From Macrothele yani (lineage: Eukaryota; Arthropoda; Arachnida; Araneae; Macrothelidae): a stretch of 64,000 nucleotides of DNA. Positions 23,146 through 34,352 of the stretch are shown in pieces. A program made the position numbers and the translations under genes. The stretch's first letter is position 1; each line of letters starts with the position of its first letter. The notes beneath the pieces were generated by a model. That model ran no database searches and had not been told where the DNA came from. It saw only the letters and a list, made by a program, of their open reading frames with translations. The stretch spans positions 120,096,922-120,160,921 of the forward strand of contig CM077001.1 of the NCBI GenBank assembly GCA_039090855.1, in the 5' to 3' direction.

Positions 23146-23366
23146 CTTTTTTTTTGAGTGGAGGTTTAACGACCACCGTGAGCAACTCAATGGACTATAA
23201 GCAGTCGCCCGTCCCTAATTTAGGGTCACTGGTTCCAGGGAAGGAGAGAGAGAGCCAGCGGCAAGATAAATATACAACATCCATGCCTCACCGGGATTCA
23301 AACCCGGACCCATCTCGGACGAATGACCAGAAGCCATCGCTTAGACCACTGAGCCACCTGGGCGGC
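23146..23366 (-). mobile_element. tRNA-derived SINE, family 1
   Basis: On the minus strand: a tRNA-like head with A box (GTGGCTCAGTGG) and B box (GGTTTGAATCCC), a conserved body containing CCCTAAATTAGGGACGGGCG, and an A-rich tail at 23146. Imperfect duplications GTAATGCC(G)CTCTT flank it (from 23132 and 23367). Confidence 0.88.
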
Positions 23367-23381
23367 GTAATGCCTCTTTAA

Positions 23382-23977
23382 CCCTTTCACCGGCTAGAAC
23401 GAATTAACTCGGGGTTAGCAAATTCGGCTGATATCATCTTTAAAGTATATATTCAGTGTCTGAAAAGTGGACCAATAGCGGCTGGAACGAATGTACCTGC
23501 TCATCAGAAAATATTACTTAGCTCTGTTATTCAAAGTGGAGATTGAGGGGGATGATTGACACTAATCCTTTCTGATTGCTTACCTGCTGAAAGGGCAGGA
23601 TCTTACAGAAATGTGTTCCCCCGTTGGTGACGTCACGCGAAAGCCAAGCTTACCGACTGATTTTCAACGTTGTCATGTCTGACGTCAAACACGACACCGA
23701 CATACCACTGCAAGGAGAGATAAGACCTTTGTGTCACTTGATTTTACCCAGTGGTATGATGTTCGTGTCATGGAGACTAGCCCTTCCCCATCGTGTTTTA
23801 GAAAATCAAGAATTGGAAGGGAGCGCTTTTCACCATTGACAGGCTTATGGTTGTTACTGCTGAGACAAGAGGAGGAAATGAAGTGATTTACCGCGCAGTT
23901 TTTGTTAAACCCGGCTGCCGTGTGAACAGTTTTGTTTTGGAGACCATTTGGTTGGAATAAATCAGCCACTTAAAGGG
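23382..23977. mobile_element. piggyBac-like MITE with TTAA duplication
   Basis: The ends are CCCTTTCACCGGCTAGAA and, inverted, CCCTTTAAGTGGCTGAT. TTAA lies at 23378-23381 and 23978-23981. It is 596 bp and has no transposase. TTAA target choice and a CCCTTT terminus are diagnostic of piggyBac-type elements. It is inserted directly beside a SINE. Confidence 0.8.
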
Positions 23978-23984
23978 TTAAAAG

Positions 23985-24800
23985 GACGGAAGAGAGACAA
24001 AAATCACTTAGTAAGAGTTCCGTGCTGTAAGGTGGAGGTGAAAGAATCTCGATTTGGAATTGTCGCCACGGCTACAGTCCCCTTAAACTGGTACACATTG
24101 TCGTGGTGGAAAAGAGCAATTTTTGACAACAAGTTTCAGCAACGTGGCGTGTGTGAAGTCTGTGGTGGAAGAAGACATACGGGTGCCTTTGCGTCTGATT
24201 GCTGCAAATGCGCATGATTCTTTTGGTACCGCGCGTAGCATCGTTCACAATATGTAGAAGTATCGAAACATTTCAGCAAGATTGCTGCCCACAAGCTGAA
24301 GGCAGAACAGAAAGCACTGCGATTGGAACTGAGCCTCTCACACCTGCAACACTGCGCGAAAGAAGGCTACGGATTCTTCAGCCGCAGAGAAATAGGCGAT
24401 GAAACGTGGGTGCGCTTCTTCATGCAGGCGCCAAAGGCAGCGACACAAGAGAGGAAGCTTCACTTCGTTTCTCGTGAAGAAGAAGTTCAAGACCGTTCAA
24501 TCCGCTAGAAAGGTGATGTTGAACAAGATTTTGGGAAGTCCAGGCCATTCGCTTCTTGCACTTCTTGGACCACGGGGCATCCATCCCTGCCGACGAATAT
24601 TGCATCACCCTACGGTATTTAAAGACCCCCCGAGCGCACAAACCAGATCGTTCACCTTCTGATTTCCATATGCTCGGACCTCGTGAGAAACACCTTGAAG
24701 GAAAACCTTTCCGCAATGACTCCAAGATGGTAGCTGAGATGAAGTTTTGGTTGGGGACAACTGACGCCGAATTCTTCGCCAAGGTTTCCGAAAGTTGGTG
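23985..24800 (+). pseudogene. Mariner transposase remnant
   Basis: The plus strand contains 'KHFSKIAAHKLKAEQKALRL', GDETWVRFF (first Asp region), 'KKKFKTVQSARKVMLNKILG' and, in another frame, 'RSPSDFHMLGPREKHLEGK' (third Asp). The second Asp block HDNARPH is missing, so an internal deletion has occurred. The SINE at 24801 is inserted directly after the last recognisable codons. Confidence 0.65.
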
Positions 24801-25022
24801 GCCGCCCCCGGTGGCACAGTGGTCTAAGCGATGGACTCTGATCGTTCGTCCGAAAGGGGTCCGGATTCGAATCCCGGTGAGGCATGGATGTTGTGTTTGT
24901 CTTACGGCAGTGGCTCTCTCCCTTCCCTAGAGCCAGTGATCCAAAATTAGGGACGGGCGACTGCTTATTGCCCATTGAGTTGCTCACGGCGGTCGTTAAA
25001 CCTGCAATCAAAAGAAAAAAGT
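24801..25022 (+). mobile_element. tRNA-derived SINE, family 1
   Basis: Head GCCGCCCCCGGTGGCACAGTGG, B box GATTCGAATCCC, conserved body and an A-rich tail. Target duplication AAGTTGGTG/AAGTTGCTG flanks it (ending 24800; 25023-25031). Confidence 0.9.
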
Positions 25023-25256
25023 AAGTTGCTGTAATACAGTGATTATGTGGAAAAGTAATATTTGTGTTCTATATTCAGGCTCATTTGTATGAGGCTATTA
25101 TTGGAACTGGAAGTTACTTACTGATCGGCAATCGCATAAAATCATTAATAATCTGAAAGCTCCAAACACTGGAACTCGCTAGCTGAAAAGTAGTAATTCA
25201 AAAAGGTTGTCAGAACTATCTTACTTTGGAAAGGAACTTCAAGTTGCTTACGTTAC

Positions 25257-25474
25257 CTTTTGTTTTGGCTTCCATTTCATAGTCTCAGCATAAGCTGTCC
25301 ATGTGAAATGAGCGTACATCACTTTTGGCACTGACATTTGAAACGACTGCTCCACAAAGATAAAATAATTTGTAGACATTCCGAAGCTGTGAAAGTAGCT
25401 AGGTGCCAAGCTATAAGTTGCTGGAATTTTGCCAACAACAGTACCACCCAAGAAAGGATTGGCGACGGCCTCAT
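25257..25474 (-). CDS. Carotenoid oxygenase, exon C (second iron-ligand His)
   Basis: This 218-bp exon starts after ttcttttccag with the two bases that complete the exon B split codon to give Asp, and it ends in phase 0 before gtaacg. It encodes 72 complete codons. 'APSYFHSFGMSTNYFIFVEQ' is the hallmark family block 'PSYVHSFGLTPNYIVFVE' around the second iron-ligand histidine (His241 of RPE65). The downstream residues 'MYAHFTWTAYAETMKWKP' are less conserved, as is usual there. Two SINE copies flank it within 600 bp (24801-25022 and 25819-26044), both inserted in the opposite orientation to the gene. Confidence 0.93.
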
Positions 25475-25818
25475 CTGGAAAAGAACAATTACACAAAAGG
25501 TAGTTCCCCACATGATGCAGAATTCTCATTGGGATGTACATACGAAACAATTACGATGGAAAAGTCAGATTAATATAACAATTACGAAGAATAAATCAGA
25601 TTAATTTAACTTTTCACCGAATCCATACTAAATTTACCACACTGCAGTAATTATCTCCCAAAATAATGTATTTTTTCAAATATAACTCAAAATTCCCGAA
25701 GTCAAAACAAAAGATCTTCTTACTTTTAAACTATATCTTTAATAACAAAAGTTGAATGCAATTACGCTACGATTCTGTACAAAATCGCAGATATTTACAG
25801 AATCGTACACTTTAAACA

Positions 25819-26044
25819 GCCGCCCCGGTGGCGCAGTGGTCTAAGCGATGGCCTCTGATCATTCGTCCGAAAGGGGTCCGGGTTCGAATCCCGGTGAGGC
25901 ATGGATGTTGTGTTTGTCTTACGGCACTGGCTCTCTCCCTTCCCTGGAACCAGTGACCCTAAATTAGGGACGGGCGACTGCTTATAGCCCATTGAGTTGC
26001 TCACGGTGGTCGTTAAACCTCCAATCAAAAAAAAAAAAAAAAAA
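25819..26044 (+). mobile_element. tRNA-derived SINE, family 1
   Basis: A well-preserved copy with A box TGGCGCAGTGG, B box GGTTCGAATCCC and an uninterrupted A tail at about 26027-26044. The flanks ACTTTAAACA and ACTTTTTAAACA form the target duplication. It borders the minisatellite that follows. Confidence 0.92.
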
Positions 26045-27030
26045 CTTTTTAAACACAGTATAAGTCTCCTTCTTCTCACACGAATTAAACTTTTTAAACG
26101 CAGTATAAGTCTCCTCACATGAATCAAACTTTTTGAGCACAGTACAAGTCTCCTTCTTCTCCCATGAATCAAACTTTTTAAACACAGTGTAAGTTTCCTT
26201 CTCACATGAATCAAACTTTTTAAACACAGTACAAGTGTCCTTCTTCTCACACGAATTAAACTTTTTAAACACAGTATAAGTCTCCTTCTTCTCACACGAA
26301 TTAAACTTTTTAAACGCAGTATAAGTCTCCTCACATGAATCAAACTTTTTGAACACAGTACAAGTCTCCTTCTTCTCCCATGAATCAAACTTTTTAAACA
26401 CAGTGTAAGTTTCCTTCTCACATGAATCAAACTTTTTAAACACAGTACAAGTGTCCTTCTTCTCACACGAATTAAACTTTTTAAACACAGTATAAGTCTC
26501 CTTCTCACATGAATCAAACTTTTTGAACACAGTACAAGTCTCCTTCTCACATGAATCAAACTTTTTAAACACAGTGTAAGTTTCCTTCTCACATGAATCA
26601 AACTTTTTAAACACAGTACAAGTCTCCTTCTCACACGAATTAAACTTTTTAAATGCAGTATAAGTCTCCTTCTCACATGAATCAAACTTTTTGAACACAG
26701 TACAAGTCTCCTTCTTCTCACATGAATCAAACTTTTTAAAACAGAGTGTAAGTTTCCTTCTCACATGAATCAAACTTTTTAAACACAGTACAAGTCTCCT
26801 TCTCACACGAATTAAACTTTTTATATGCAGTATAAGTCTCCTTCTCACATGAATCAAACTTTTTGAACACAGTACAAGTCTCCTTCGTCTTACACGAATC
26901 AAACTTTTTAAACACAGTACAAGTCTTCTTCTTCTCACAGGAATCAAACTTTTTAAACATAGTGCAAGGCTCCTTCTTTTCACAAGAATCCAACTTTTTA
27001 AACACAATATAAATTTCCTTCTTCTCTCAC
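26045..27030 (-). repeat. 45/48-bp minisatellite with open reading frames
   Basis: About 22 units. On the minus strand the unit reads as 15-16 codons, KETCTVFKKFDSCEK with or without an extra K. Because unit lengths are multiples of three, frames stay open over hundreds of codons; a 365-codon stretch covers 25982-27079. A second frame (LIHVRRRLVLCLKS) is open over much of the same array, so openness alone is weak evidence of coding. No promoter, signal peptide or known domain is visible. Confidence 0.85.
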
Positions 27031-27403
27031 TAAAACACTGAGAGTAAGATCGAAGCTTTGGCATCGTTAACTCTCCCACTCTCTTACCAAATCCTTAAAT
27101 AACGCCGATCCCAGTTCGTATGTCTCGTGCAAGGCAAATTTATTCTGGGATTCTTTTCTGATAATTGTACCGTCTGGACTTCAACATTTGTCCTTCTGAC
27201 TTTCGAAGAAATGCAGTTAAGATCGATACGCACTAAGTTCGATGATAGTGGGGTTGTTGCCTTATCCTATCCAAAGTTTTATAGAAATCTGAAAAAACAA
27301 GTCTTAAACAGTTTTGACTTATGAGTGCGCTTGAAGCTATTCCCTTACGCAAGCTGACGTGGAAAACGTTACGTTACACGCTGAAAATATGTACGTGATT
27401 ATA
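27031..27403. other. Spacer, nothing recognised
   Basis: Sequence between the minisatellite and a mariner element. No supported feature on either strand. Confidence 0.5.
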
Positions 27404-28683
27404 TTATGTGTACAAATAAGTTTTAACGCGTTTTTTGTGCGACGTATACCGCTAATTTACATATCCGATATTGCCTCGCGTTGTTGTCATGTGACCGTAA
27501 CTGGTCCAGAGTATAAAATGTGACACAGAAGTTTCCCCAACAATCGAACGCACTTGCACATCGGTAGGTGAAAGATGGTAAGCGACACTGCATTTATTCG
27601 ACACTGCATTCGTTACGAATTTCAAAGAAAAAGTGCTGCAAAACATGTGCATCGATCTATTCGGTTCTAGGGGAGTATATTGTATGTATCGAAAAGCAGG
27701 TGTGAGGTTTGGTTTAGACTGTTTAAAGCAGATGATTTTGGTGTTGGCGATCGAGAACGTAGCGGCACCCCGCAAAACGTTGCACATGAGGAACTGCAAG
27801 CATTGCTGGATGAAGATTCGTCTCAAACGCAAAAGGAACTAGCTGAACAACTGGGGGCAACTCAACAAATCATTTCCAATCGTTTATGCACACTGGAAAA
27901 GATTCAGAAGGAAAGAAAATGGGTGCCACATCACCTGAGCCAGAGGAACAAGGATGAGTGTGTCATGAAGTGTTTGAATCTGTTGAATAAACAACGCAGA
28001 AAGTCTTTTCTGTAAAAATTCGTTACGGGTGGTGAAAAGTGGATATGGTACGACAATCCCAAACTCAATATTGCGCTCCGGTGTCAAAGTCGGTGAAGCA
28101 ACGACTATGACACCGGAGCGCAATATTCACTCCAAGAAAGTTCTGCTGTGCATCTAGTGGGATATGAAAGGTGTGCTCTATTATGAACTATTGGAACACG
28201 GTCAAACTGTTACTGCTGATCGCTACAAGCAACAATTGCTGCGATTGAACCAGGAAATCTGTCGGAAACGTCCACTCACAGGCAAAGGATTGCGTCACGT
28301 GAAATTACTGCATGACAACGCTAGGCCGCATGTCGCGAAATCGGTCAAGAAAACGTTTTTGACGCTTGGTTGGGAAGTTTTGGAGTGCCCGTGGTATAGT
28401 CTCGACATAGCTTCTTCAGACTATCATTTGTTCCGATCCATACAACCTGGTTTGTCTGCTGTACGGTTCCGGACATGTGACGAAGTGCAGAAATGGGTTG
28501 ACGACTTCATCGCGTCACACGACGAAGCATTCTTCATGGCTGGAATCCGTCAGCTGCACGACCTATGGCGGAAGGTGATAGATAATGACGGCGCATATTT
28601 TGATTCGTAAAGGTGTTGTTGTTTTCTCTTAAATTACATGTTGCGTTATCTTAAAACGCTTTAAGACTTATTTGTACACCTAA
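27404..28683 (+). mobile_element. Mariner element, three Asp retained, frame broken
   Basis: A 1280-bp element with inverted ends TTA(T/G)GTGTACAAATAAG and TA at 27402-27403 and 28684-28685. A promoter-like TATAAAA lies near 27513. The transposase starts near 27573 (MVSDTAFIRH). Stops and frameshifts follow, but all three Asp are legible: WIWYDN, LHDNARPH and SSDYHLF. The C-terminal third is open from 28164 to 28610. A small inverted duplication (GACACCGGAGCGCAATATT and its complement) at about 28063-28128 disrupts the middle. Confidence 0.85.
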
Positions 28684-28689
28684 TACATA

Positions 28690-30229
28690 CACTGCCGGAC
28701 AATTGCTAAGGACGGATGACAATAGCAACGATAGCAACCATAAATTGGAAGGCAGGAAAATGTGGAAATTAGCATAAGTGCGAGATACAGTAAGACGTGT
28801 TGTGCGTATGCAAATTTTGGATTGCCGAACTTGTTCGTGACGTCATAGCGCTGATAAGAGATGTAAAGGATTTGACGCGTATTGACCGTTGTTGTTCAAA
28901 CGCAAAATTGAAAGGGAAAGAATCAATTGACGAACTTGCAATTTTTAGTATGTCTTCCCGACATCACCTAGATAATTTTACGCGTGGCCGTGTTATTGGC
29001 AAGATTGAAGAAGGGCGAAAAATAACAGATGTTGCCAGGGAGTTCGACGTCAGCCACAGTGTTGTTTCAAGGCTTTGGAAATCATTTCAAACAAATGGAG
29101 AGTGTAGCAAACGTCACGGGGGAGGTCGTGTTCGCAGGACGACACCTGCAGAAGATCAGTACATAGTGCTATCAACAAAAAGACACCGGCGTAGCACAGC
29201 TAGTGAGGTAGCAAATCAGTTTATGGCTGCTACTGGCAAGCGGATTTCCCGAAAAACTATCGCCAGACGTTTGCATGAAGGAGGACTATATGGCCGCCGT
29301 CCTGTTGTGTGCATCCCATTGTCCAGACGTCACCGTACCGCCCGTTTGCAACGGTGCCATCAACATCGCAATTGGACTGATAACGACTGGTATGCTGTCC
29401 TCTTCTCAGATGAGAGTAGATACAGTCTATCGTCTGATTGTCGACGACAACTAATCTGGCGTGATAGTGGTACTGCATATTGTCCAGCAAACATACAGGA
29501 AAGGGACCGATACCCGAGATGTAGTGTCATGGTATGGGCTGGCATCATGATCAATGTCCGTACGTCCCTCTATGTGCTTCCAACTGGACTATGACTGGCC
29601 AACGATACATTAATGATGTTCTGCTACCTCATGTTCGCATGTTCCGTGGTGCTGTCGGTGATAGATTCATTTTCATGGACGACAACGCAACATGTCATCG
29701 AACAGTCGCTGTCCAGGAGTGTCTTGAGAGCAAGGATATTCAACGCCTCGTATGGCCAGCACTTTCTCCAGATCTGAATCCCATTGAAAATGTGTGGGAT
29801 GCTTTGGGAGGAGTCTTGCTGGTCGCCAATGCCCTCCAATAAACAAGGACACCCTCATCCGTGCACTGACAGAAGAATGGGATAAATTACCCCAACAGCT
29901 GCTTGATAATGTTGTGCAAAGCATGACACGACGTGTGGAATCTTGCATCGCCCTCCATGGTGGCCATATCCCGTATTGACATCTTACGCCGGAACGTCTG
30001 CGGACGGTAATTGCATTTTTTTCACGTTTACGTATTCTGCACAAAATGGCCTGTTTGTCCCTTGAACACGTTCCAAAGCCTTCTGGATTTCAGAGCACAA
30101 TAAATTGTCTTTCTTGTAGTGTCCTGGCATTCTGACATTATTTTATTTCACTTGGCATCCAACCACATTTACTTTTTTTATGCGCTATATAGGCGTTTAT
30201 GATCCGCCCTTAGCAATTGTCTGGCAGTG
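28690..30229 (+). mobile_element. Tc1-like element, family 4
   Basis: Inverted ends CACTGCC(G/A)GACAATTGC lie at both termini with TA at 28688-28689 and 30230-30231. It starts four bases after the preceding mariner's duplication. The transposase starts about 28950 (MSSRHHLDNFTRGRVIGKIE). The DD34E triad is complete: FSDESRY, MDDNATCH and SPDLNPIENVWD. Frameshifts near 29580 and 29810 break the frame. The last part (KDTLIRALTEEWDKLP) reads from 29850 to 29979. Confidence 0.88.
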
Positions 30230-30580
30230 TAGTTACCGTAATAAGCTTTTTCTATTAAGTCTGCTATGCTTTTATGTGGATGTGGTGTTTAATGACAAAT
30301 TCCCCACAAATACAAAAGAAACTGTGCAGACAGAGTAGACACACTCTCTTGTAACCCACTTGCATAAAAACTATCACTCATTGTAGTGATGGGCCAATCG
30401 TGAACTAATGACTTTTCACTGTGAATGATTCTCTCATTCAACCAGCCATTACCGCAGCACAAACTAAAGTCGCAGTACGTTTTATATATAGTTTTTGTTA
30501 TATGAATGAGCCAGCTAGAAAATATGAGGAACCTTAAGAATGGGAATCAAACGTGAATGGGATTCATTTGTATGTTGTAG

Positions 30581-30724
30581 TTTTTTGGGAGGGAGAGGTT
30601 ATCGATTACTGTGAGCAACTCGATGGGCTATATAGGCAGTCGCCCGTCCCTAATTTAGGGCCATGGATATGGATTTCAGCCCGGATCCATCTCGGACTAA
30701 TAGCTAGAAGTCAGCACTTATACC
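30581..30724 (-). mobile_element. SINE family 1, body part, split by a hAT element
   Basis: The minus-strand SINE body (CGCCCGTCCCTAATTTAGGG near 30643) and part of the tRNA-like head stop at 30724. There a 6.2-kb hAT element interrupts it. The head resumes at 36959-36981 after the duplicated CTTATACC. Confidence 0.8.
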
Positions 30725-30868
30725 CAGAGTTGGAAAGTTACGCGTAAAAAATTATTTTCTACGTGACGCCAAAAATACGCGTAAAAGATGCATAAATGTA
30801 AAAAATGTAATAAATTCAAAACGTGCTTTACATACAATAAAAAAGCGAAGTGTTACAATGTTACTCGA

Positions 30869-31357
30869 AATGTAAATAGACAATGCCATCGCTTTTTCCA
30901 CGTTATTTTATAAACAACGCATAGCAACTGAAAAATTGTTCTTCCGACACCGCAGGGATCGAATCCCATATCTCTCGATAACTAGCCGAGTGCGTTCGCT
31001 TTACGCTACGGTGCCAACAATCCACGGCGCTATGTGTGTTTATCTGTCAGCATCTGACTACACAAATCCGCATTGATGGCTCTGCAACTGATGTGTCACC
31101 ATCTAGTGGCACTCAAGAGAACAAGCTATTTAATGACAGCTGAAAATCCAAAGAGCGATAGAAATGGTGTATATATTTCGTGGAGATAATGTAAATAGAC
31201 AATGTCATCGCTTTGTCCGCGTCATTTTATAAACAACGCATAGCAACTGAAAAATTGTTCTTCCGACACTGCTGGGATTGAACCCTAGATCTCTCGATAA
31301 CTTGCCGAGTACGTTCGCTTCACGCTTCGGTGCTACGAAATGGAATGAAATATATTC
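30869..31357 (-). mobile_element. Dimeric tRNA-derived SINE (family 2) with 14-bp duplication
   Basis: Two similar monomers of about 150-160 bp (30869-31020 and 31185-31335) are joined by a spacer. On the minus strand each begins with a tRNA-like head (GGCACCGTAGCG..., B box GGATTCGATCCC in one and GGGTTCAATCCC in the other). GAAGAACAATTTTTCAGTTG follows. The unit is flanked by a perfect ACAATGTTACTCGA at 30855-30868 and 31358-31371, typical of LINE-mediated insertion. Confidence 0.78.
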
Positions 31358-31661
31358 ACAATGTTACTCGAGTTCTAAGGCTAACAGAGACATGTGCGTG
31401 GGTTACTTGCGGCAAATCAGACGAGCTCTCCATATTACGTTTTTCATTTCTTCTATCCTTTCCAACGACAAGACGACACCACGCAACGGTTTTCCCGTGT
31501 TGCTTTGCTAATCGCCACAGGGTTAACCGCGTAAATTACTCAACATACCCCCATCGGCAGCATAGCTTGAAATGTTATCCTCCAACTGGTCGTACATTCA
31601 ACAATTAATGCAACAAGAAACCAATTAAGCTTTTGAAAATTCTAAAAATCTGGTGCATATA

Positions 31662-33495
31662 CACTGATGAGGCATTACATTAAGATCACCCCCAGCTTAG
31701 AGAAATGAGCGCGCCTGGAGACGGAACGATGGCACAGGTGAAGTTCCCAGAGCAGTATATGTGTAACTCGAAGACCGGCTTTCAGTTAGTAGAGTGTTCG
31801 TAGTCAGAATAGGAGAAGATGCCAATTTATCGTAGTCTGATAAAGGACACACTGTGGCGACACTATGATCTCGGAAACGGCGCTGCTTGTGAGTTGTTCA
31901 TATGCCGCTGTAGTGAGTACGTATCAAAAGTGGTGCACAGATGGCCAATCGACGAACCGTCGTCCAGCCGTGTCGTCGGCAACTCATCGATGCTAGAAGG
32001 GAGCGGAGACTGTCGCGCATTGTTTACGGCTACCTCAGGGCCACAGTGCGACAAATCACCCACAGCTACAACAGTGGTGACCAGGGTAATGTGTCACAGG
32101 GTACAGTTCATCGCAGCCTTCTGCGCATGTGCTGTCTAGCCGAAGACCCAGCCGGATCTCCATGGTCACAGCACGTTATCGCCAACAACGGATGAAATGG
32201 GCACAAGATCATCTAGATTGGTCCGTGGATGATTGGAAGAAAGTGGCCTGTTCTGGCGAATCAAGATTCTTGGTGCATGACGTAGACGATTGAGCGCGAA
32301 TACGCCGATTACCAACGGAAGCTATGGCACCTGGATGCACTGTTGTGCGGAATACGCCGATTACCAACGGAATCTATGGCACCTGAGTGCACTGTTGTGC
32401 GGAATACGCCGATTACCAACGGAAGCTATGGCATCTGAATGCACTGTTGTGCGGAATACGCCGATTACCAACGGAATCTATGGCACCTGGGTGCACTGTT
32501 GTGCGGAATACGCCGATAGCCAACGGAAGCTATGGCATCTGAATGCACTGTTGTGCGGAATACGCCGATTTCCAACGGAATCTATGGCACCTGGATGCAC
32601 TTTTGTGCGGAATACGCCGATTACCAACGGAAGCTATGGCACCTGGACGTACTGTTGTGCGGAATACGCCAATTACCAACGGAAGCTATGGCACCTGGAT
32701 GTAATGTTGTGCGGAATACGCCAATTACCAACGGAAGCTATGACACCTGGATGCACTGGTGTGCGGAATACGCCGATTACCAACGCAAGCTATGGCACCT
32801 GGATACATTGGTGTGCGGAATACGCCGATTACCAACGGAAGCTATGACACCTGGATGCATTGTTGTGCGGAATACGCTGATTACCAACGGAAGCTGTGGC
32901 ACCTGGATGCACTGTTGTGCGGAATACGCCGATTACCAACGGAAGCTATGGCTCCTGGATACACTGTTGTGCGGAAACAGGCCGGCGGCGGCAGTGTTAT
33001 GCTGTGGGCGATGTTTTCTTAGGACACTTTAGGCCCCATTATCCCAATAACACAATCCCTGACAGCTGTCAGTTATCTGAACAGCATTGCGGATCAAGTT
33101 CACCCATTCATGGCAACTGTGTTCCCTGCTGGTGACGGCCAATTACCAAAAGGATGATGCGCCATGCCACCCTGCCAGAATCATCAAAGAGTGGTTCGAG
33201 GAACATGCTGGTGACTTCTGTTCATGCCCTGGCCTCCAAATTAACCTGACATGAACCCAGTAGAACATCTGTGGTTCGACTTGGAAAAGCGGGTTCGCGC
33301 GTTATCACCACCTCCCCGAAATATACGGGAACTGGGTGGAGGACCTCATGTTGACATTATAGTGCCAGAAACCCCAAGATACCTATCGCTACCTCATCGA
33401 ATCGATGCCTCGCAGAGTGGCCGCTGTTTTGCTGGCTAAAGGGAGTCCTACAGCTTATTAGGTACATGGTCTTAATGTAAAGGCTCGTCGGGGTG
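31662..33495 (+). mobile_element. Tc1-like element, family 5, swollen by a minisatellite
   Basis: The ends CACTGATGAGGCATTACATT and, inverted, CACCCCGACGAGCCTTTACA carry TA at 31660-31661 and 33496-33497. The transposase begins near 31819 (MPIYRSLIKDTLWRHYDLGN). It shows 'MKWAQDHLDWSVDDWKKV', a mutated first motif CSGESRF (Asp to Gly) and the Glu motif PDMNPVEHLWFDL. Thirteen copies of a 52-bp piece of the gene lie between them. The element is dead. Confidence 0.85.
32299..32974 (+). repeat. 52-bp minisatellite born inside a transposase gene
   Basis: Thirteen exact-period units (starts at 32299, 32351, 32403 and so on to 32923) contain AATACGCCGATTACCAACGG, CTATGGCACCTGGATGCACT and GTTGTGCGG. 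One unit equals the codons between the RIRR and VVRKQAGGGS blocks of the Tc1 transposase. The period is not a multiple of three, so all frames shift through the array. Confidence 0.95.
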
Positions 33496-34005
33496 TATTT
33501 CGCACTAAAAATGAAAAATCAAACATGTGGTAATTACTAAAATGTGCTCAGAAAAATAAGAATGAATGAAACTGTTGGGCAAGTGTTATACAAATTGTAT
33601 GTAGCGCCAAACGTTATTTTAGTTTGAATTTAGTTTTGATAAAATGATTAACAATGGGACATTATTAAAGTAAAACACAAATCAAAGCAACAGTGACGCC
33701 TCAATATAGTGGAGAATTTATTAATAAATGCTATGAATGATCAAAAAGTGTATGAACGATTCACAGCTAAAAAATGACAGTGAAAAGTCTGAAGGTTTTT
33801 TGTCGTAACGTTTTATTCTTTGCTCGTTTTCCTTAGAATAAAATTAATGTCACTGTATAACGTATTATTTAATGTTAAAAAAGGCAATTCTAGTTTAACT
33901 AGAAGAAACATTTAATTTTTCTGGTTACTTTGGATAAAATGAATGGCGCTGAAGTTGTTAAGAGTGATATTAGTTTAGGTAGGTAATCAAGATTATTAAC
34001 AACAA

Positions 34006-34272
34006 CTACCAAAACAAAAGAAACGTTAATCTGTTTGAAGAAAAAAAAAAAGGGAGGCTCAGTTCTGATTGAGCCGTCAGTTTGGAACGTAGGACTACAG
34101 TCGGTTTGTTGGATCTTTGTTTGGCGGCGGCTGCTTTCAGGCGTTCTCGATACCCTCTTGTTCGTTGGACTGCAGTCTTCTTGGGCTTCTTACATTCCTC
34201 ATCACTTGCTCTTGCCTCTCGTTTTGATTTTCTCCACTTTGGCTTGCGTTCATTCTGCGAATTCCGCGGCAT
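34006..34272 (-). CDS. Small basic protein ORF inside a hAT element
   Basis: From the internal Met at 34272 the frame reads MPRNSQNERKPKWRKSKREA, then KKPKKTAVQRTRGYRERLKA. Lys and Arg dominate, and 'TAVQRTRGYRERLKAAAAKQ' resembles the basic '(A/T)xxRxREYRxR' motif at the N-terminus of several transposon-encoded proteins. It ends at a poly-T stretch. It may be the first exon of the hAT element's own protein or a chance ORF; the function is unknown. Confidence 0.3.
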   Translation of the reverse strand: MPRNSQNERKPKWRKSKREARASDEECKKPKKTAVQRTRGYRERLKAAAAKQRSNKPTVVLRSKLTAQSELSLPFFFSSNRLTFLLFW

Positions 34273-34352
34273 TGCCGAAAATGTTAACCCGTTCACACGA
34301 AAACAATTTTTAAACATTTTTGTTTAAACCACTGCTATATGCTCTTTATATA

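Noticed and set aside
23624..23839. A small plus-strand gene within the piggyBac-like MITE
   Set aside because: The ORF matches no family, lies between TTAA-flanked inverted ends, and has no splice or promoter signals.
25840..25902. tRNA gene (A and B boxes, GGTTCGAATCCC)
   Set aside because: The segment is the head of a SINE present many times here with a common body and A tail; no proper tRNA fold is needed to explain it.
25982..27079. A 365-codon minus-strand ORF as a real gene
   Set aside because: It runs through a 45/48-bp minisatellite, changes register midway, continues into SINE sequence, and a second frame is open over the same stretch.
30869..31357. A second TRIM family (two direct repeats with tRNA-like parts)
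   Set aside because: There is no primer site or polypurine tract, and a 14-bp duplication fits LINE-mediated SINE insertion better.
32290..33032. Overlapping ORFs of 166-185 codons
   Set aside because: They come from the 52-bp array inside a Tc1 transposase, whose period shifts frame at every unit.
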